Of a DNA stretch of 64,000 bases, positions 60,939-64,000 are shown piece by piece. This DNA comes from JAHECW01 sp964641415. GTDB lineage: Bacteria; Acidobacteriota; Thermoanaerobaculia; Thermoanaerobaculales; Sulfomarinibacteraceae. Positions within the stretch are counted from its first letter, which is position 1. Each line of letters starts with the position of its first letter. Made by a program: the position numbers and the translations under genes. The notes beneath the pieces are model-generated. The model had not been told where the DNA came from and made no database searches. It saw only the letters and a list, made by a program, of their open reading frames with translations. Where the stretch lies: positions 186,001-250,000 of the forward strand of contig CAZXMW010000001.1 in assembly GCA_964641415.1 (NCBI GenBank), in the 5' to 3' direction.

Positions 60939-62909
60939 ATGGGGATCGCCACCGACATCATCATGCTGGTCGTCGTCGCCTTCCTGCTGGCTGCGGTCGC
61001 ACAGCGCATCGGCCAGCCGCCGATCCTCGGCTATGTGGTCGCCGGTGTCATTCTCGGCCCCGGAACCGGCGGCGTGACGGTGTCGAACATCCACAACATC
61101 GAGCTGCTGGCCGAGATCGGGGTCGCCCTGCTCCTGTTCGGGCTCGGCCTCGAATTCTCGTTCAAGAAGCTGCAGGCCGTCCGGACGGTGGCCCTTGTCG
61201 GCACCCCGATCCAGATGGCGCTGACCGTCGCCCTCGGCTACGGCTTCGGTCAGCTCCTCGGCTGGGACTGGCGGTCGTCGCTGTGGCTCGGCGCTCTGTT
61301 CTCCCTGTCGAGCACCATGGTCATCCTCAAGACCCTCATGAGCCAGGGCTGGATGGGAACCCTGTCGAGCAAGGTCATGATCGGCATACTCATCGTCCAG
61401 GACCTGGCCGTCGTGCCCCTCATGATCGTCCTGCCCCAGCTCAACGACCCCCAGGCGGGGGTCTCGGCGGTGGCCTATGCGTCGGTGAAAGCCGTCATCT
61501 TCCTCACCATCATGGTGGTCCTCGGCACCCGGCTGTTGCCCCACGTGCTGACCCGGATCGCGAGCTGGCAGTCGCGCGAGCTCTTCCTGCTCGGCACCAC
61601 CGCCATCGGCCTCGGGATCGGCTACGCCACCTACCTGGTCGGGCTGTCGTTCCCCTTCGGCGCCTTCGTCGCCGGAATGGTGCTCTCGGAGTCGGACTTC
61701 GGCCACCAGGCGCTGAGCGACATCGTACCGGTGCGGGACCTGTTCGGGCTGCTTTTCTTCGCCTCGGTGGGCATGCTGCTCGACCCGTCATTCCTGCTCG
61801 ACCATCTGGCGCAGGTGAGCGCTCTGGTGGTCGGAGTCAGCCTCGGCAAGGGCCTCATCTTCGCCACCGTCGCCCGGATCTTCGGCTACGGCAACGTGGT
61901 GCCGCTGGCGGTGTCGCTCGGACTGTTCCAGGTCGGCGAGTTCTCGTTCGTGCTGGCGCGGGTCGGCATATCCACCGGCTCGATCGACCAGGAGATCTAC
62001 TCGCTGGTGCTCACCGTCGCCATCGTCACCATGTTCCTCACCCCGATCGTGTCGAGCCAGACCACCCGCCTCTACGCGCTCAAGAAGCGCCTGTTCCGGC
62101 ACGAGAAGCTCGAGTCGCTGAACCTCCCCGAGGAGGGTCTGCGCGACCACGTGGTGATCGCCGGCGCCGGCCGGGTCGGCAGTCACCTTGCCCGAGTCCT
62201 CGCCGAGATCGGTCGTCCCTTCGTCATCATCGAGCTCGACCAGCGCAGGGTCGAGCAGGCCAAGGACGACGGGTTCCCGGTGATTTTCGGCGACGCAAGT
62301 CAAGAGACCGTGCTCGAGGCCGCGGCCGTGGACCGCGCCCGCCTGCTCCTCGTCACCACGCCCGACTTCGTGGTCGCTCGCGCGGTCATCGTCAACGCCA
62401 AGAAGCTCAACCCGGGTCTTCACGCCGTCGCGCGCGCATCCGCGGCTGAGCACCTCGAGGCATTCGCCGAGCTCGATGTTTTCGAGGTCGTGCAGCCGGA
62501 GTACGAGGCGGGTCTCGAGATGACCCGACAGGCTCTGCTCCACCTCGGCGTCCGGCCCGGCGACATCCAGAGCTACACCGACCGGGTGCGGCAGGAGCTG
62601 TACGCGTCTCTCGGCGGCGACCGTCGTGACCACCGCACGCTGCGTTTGCTGCGAGACGCCGAGCGGCATATCGACCTCGAGTGGGTGACCTTGAGCGAGG
62701 CGAGCCCACTGGCGGGCCGATCGCTCGGCGACGCGCGGATCCGCTCCACGACCGGCGCCTCGGTGGTGGCCGTTGTCAGGGGCGACGAGCTGAGCCCGAA
62801 TCCGGACGCCGGTCTTCGCTTCGAGGCCGGCGACCTGCTCGCGGTGATCGGCAACGATGCCGCACGAAAAGCTCTGAGGGAGCTTGCAGAGCCGACGCCG
62901 GAAACCTGA
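60939..62909 (+). CDS. KefB/KefC-type cation:proton antiporter with TrkA domain
   Basis: The 656-residue product is a CPA2-family antiporter: about twelve membrane helices (residues 5-395) with GYVVAGVILGPG, the LFGLGLEFS and VLSESDFGHQ motifs, and the DLAVVPLM ion-binding region with the conserved Asp. A TrkA-N nucleotide-binding domain follows (HVVIAGAGRVGSHLARVLAEIG, about 410-525), then a TrkA-C domain (about 575-650). ATG 60939 has AGGAG five bases upstream. It likely exchanges K+ or Na+ for H+ under NAD(H)/glutathione-type control. The K+ channel gene with TrkA-N is next downstream. Confidence 0.93.
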   Translation: MGIATDIIMLVVVAFLLAAVAQRIGQPPILGYVVAGVILGPGTGGVTVSNIHNIELLAEIGVALLLFGLGLEFSFKKLQAVRTVALVGTPIQMALTVALGYGFGQLLGWDWRSSLWLGALFSLSSTMVILKTLMSQGWMGTLSSKVMIGILIVQDLAVVPLMIVLPQLNDPQAGVSAVAYASVKAVIFLTIMVVLGTRLLPHVLTRIASWQSRELFLLGTTAIGLGIGYATYLVGLSFPFGAFVAGMVLSESDFGHQALSDIVPVRDLFGLLFFASVGMLLDPSFLLDHLAQVSALVVGVSLGKGLIFATVARIFGYGNVVPLAVSLGLFQVGEFSFVLARVGISTGSIDQEIYSLVLTVAIVTMFLTPIVSSQTTRLYALKKRLFRHEKLESLNLPEEGLRDHVVIAGAGRVGSHLARVLAEIGRPFVIIELDQRRVEQAKDDGFPVIFGDASQETVLEAAAVDRARLLLVTTPDFVVARAVIVNAKKLNPGLHAVARASAAEHLEAFAELDVFEVVQPEYEAGLEMTRQALLHLGVRPGDIQSYTDRVRQELYASLGGDRRDHRTLRLLRDAERHIDLEWVTLSEASPLAGRSLGDARIRSTTGASVVAVVRGDELSPNPDAGLRFEAGDLLAVIGNDAARKALRELAEPTPET

Positions 62910-63088
62910 TCGACAAAGAGCCGCTCGCGCGCGGCGGATGACGGGGATCTTCTGACCCAGGATGAGCTCATTGTAGGTCTGACAGCCGCTTCGACCTCGG
63001 TTGGTCGCATCGATGCTGTCCCGGATCCGCTGCCGTCGCAGTTGACGCCGAAAGCTTCGTCAGGCAGCCTTTCGGGGGGAGGATCGCC

Positions 63089-64000
63089 ATGAAGGCCCTG
63101 CCGTCCGTCATCTCGACGTTGCTTTCGAAGACCAGCTCGAGGATGAACATCCTCGCCCTCGTCCGGTTCCTTGCCTTTCTCGTCGTGCTGATCACAGTGT
63201 ACAGCGTCGTCTTTCACCTCCTGATGGCCGCGGAGGGACAGCAGCACTCGTGGCTGACCGGCTTTTACTGGACGCTCACCGTCATGAGCACCCTGGGCTT
63301 CGGCGACATCACCTTCCACTCGGACATCGGGCGGTTGTTCTCAATGCTGGTGCTCATCTCGGGGGTGGTCTTCCTGCTGGTGCTGATGCCCTTCACCGTC
63401 ATCAGGTTCTTCTGGGCGCCGTGGGTCGAGGCCGAGGAACGGAACCGGACCCCCCGTGAGCTGCCCCCCGAGACCGGGGACCACGTCATCATCACCGGCC
63501 ACGGTCCGGTCGAAATGGCGTTGGCGAAGAAGCTCAGCGACCGGGGGATGGAGTACGTGGTCGTGGTCGGCGACTACCAACGCGCCTCCGAGCTCTACGA
63601 CGAGGGCATCCGGGTGGCGGTCGGCGACATCGACGACCCCGAGACCTACCGCCGCCTCAGAGCCGAGCGGGCGGCGCTGGTGGTCGCCGCCAACCGCGAC
63701 GAAATCAACACCAACATCGCCTTCACGGTCCGGGAGCTGTCCGACGAGATGCGCATCGTGACCACCGCCGAGTCGGTGCACTCGGTGGACATCCTCAACC
63801 TCGCAGGCAGTGACCGGGTGCTGCAGCTGTTCGACATGCTCGGCCGCTCGCTGGCCAACTGGACCCTCGGCGGCACCTGCCGCAGCAACGTCATCAGCCG
63901 CTTCGACGAGCTCCTGATCGCGGAGTTCCCCGCCGTCGGGACGCCGCTGGTCGGCAAGACCCTCGCCGAGAGCAATCTGCGCGAGAACTTCGACGTTTCG
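63089..64000 (+). CDS. K+ channel with TrkA-N domain (3' truncated by window)
   Basis: At least 304 residues; the frame is open to the last base. Two membrane helices (about 24-44 and 82-105) flank a pore loop with the filter TLGFGD (about 69-74), followed by a TrkA-N domain (HVIITGHGPVEMALAKKL, about 132-230, with the Asp of VVVVGDY) and the start of a TrkA-C domain (about 270 onward). This is the layout of MthK-like or bacterial RCK channels. GGGGGGAGG ends six bases upstream of ATG 63089. It follows the antiporter gene after 180 bases. Confidence 0.9.
   Translation, partial: MKALPSVISTLLSKTSSRMNILALVRFLAFLVVLITVYSVVFHLLMAAEGQQHSWLTGFYWTLTVMSTLGFGDITFHSDIGRLFSMLVLISGVVFLLVLMPFTVIRFFWAPWVEAEERNRTPRELPPETGDHVIITGHGPVEMALAKKLSDRGMEYVVVVGDYQRASELYDEGIRVAVGDIDDPETYRRLRAERAALVVAANRDEINTNIAFTVRELSDEMRIVTTAESVHSVDILNLAGSDRVLQLFDMLGRSLANWTLGGTCRSNVISRFDELLIAEFPAVGTPLVGKTLAESNLRENFDVS

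Overview
The window is about 64 kb of high-GC bacterial chromosome with ordinary housekeeping and metabolic genes, no rRNA or tRNA genes that I could find, no insertion sequences and no prophage. The cell envelope is Gram-negative: a lipid-A-type acyltransferase, several lipobox lipoproteins, secreted proteins and a type IV pilus retraction ATPase are present. Na+-translocating NADH:quinone reductase, a GTP-type PEP carboxykinase, a long-form urocanase and a CCG-domain (HdrB-like) succinate dehydrogenase/fumarate reductase fit an Acidobacteriota-like bacterium, perhaps of the Thermoanaerobaculia type. That placement is inference from gene content only.

Layout. 1-7.5 kb: the end of an ABC exporter, a repeat-rich intergenic region, a small membrane protein, a PhoD phosphatase, a YkgJ cysteine-cluster protein, a DUF2961/GH172-like lipoprotein and an MgtC/DUF4010 membrane protein. 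7.5-12.4 kb: hutU, a hexamer array and feoAB. 12.5-20.7 kb: queC, a GH3 N-acetylhexosaminidase, mutS, an HD phosphohydrolase, mtaB and a Leu/Ile/Val-type binding lipoprotein. 20.8-24.2 kb: pckG, a K+ channel and a CBS protein. 24.4-31.6 kb: a complete nqrABCDEF operon followed by its two maturation factors, apbE (covalent FMN insertion) and nqrM. 31.6-41 kb: a second hexamer array, dusB, pepA, yicC, then a histidine kinase, a response regulator and an EAL protein facing a PilT ATPase. 41-48.5 kb: a structured RNA with a strong terminator, a cobalamin adenosyltransferase and the conserved phoH-pgpH-ybeY-corC-era operon. 48.5-56.5 kb: arfB, a thioredoxin-fold lipoprotein that almost certainly contains selenocysteine, mtnA, a secreted phytase-like lipoprotein and an hdrC-hdrB-sdhB-sdhA operon. 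56.6-64 kb: a YeiH transporter, an acyltransferase and an SDR, a KefB-type antiporter and a K+ channel with a TrkA-N domain that runs off the window.

The strongest unusual signal is at 48954-50282. An in-frame TGA replaces the first cysteine of a CxxC motif and is followed at once by a SECIS-like hairpin. Four other features recur across the window: (i) six-base tandem arrays with a GTATCC-like core at three intergenic sites; (ii) TTGAGTT-type repeats directly after the stop codons of four genes; (iii) TAnnnT-like -10 boxes exactly six bases before start codons, which suggests common leaderless transcription; (iv) a 48-bp dispersed element present twice in opposite orientation.
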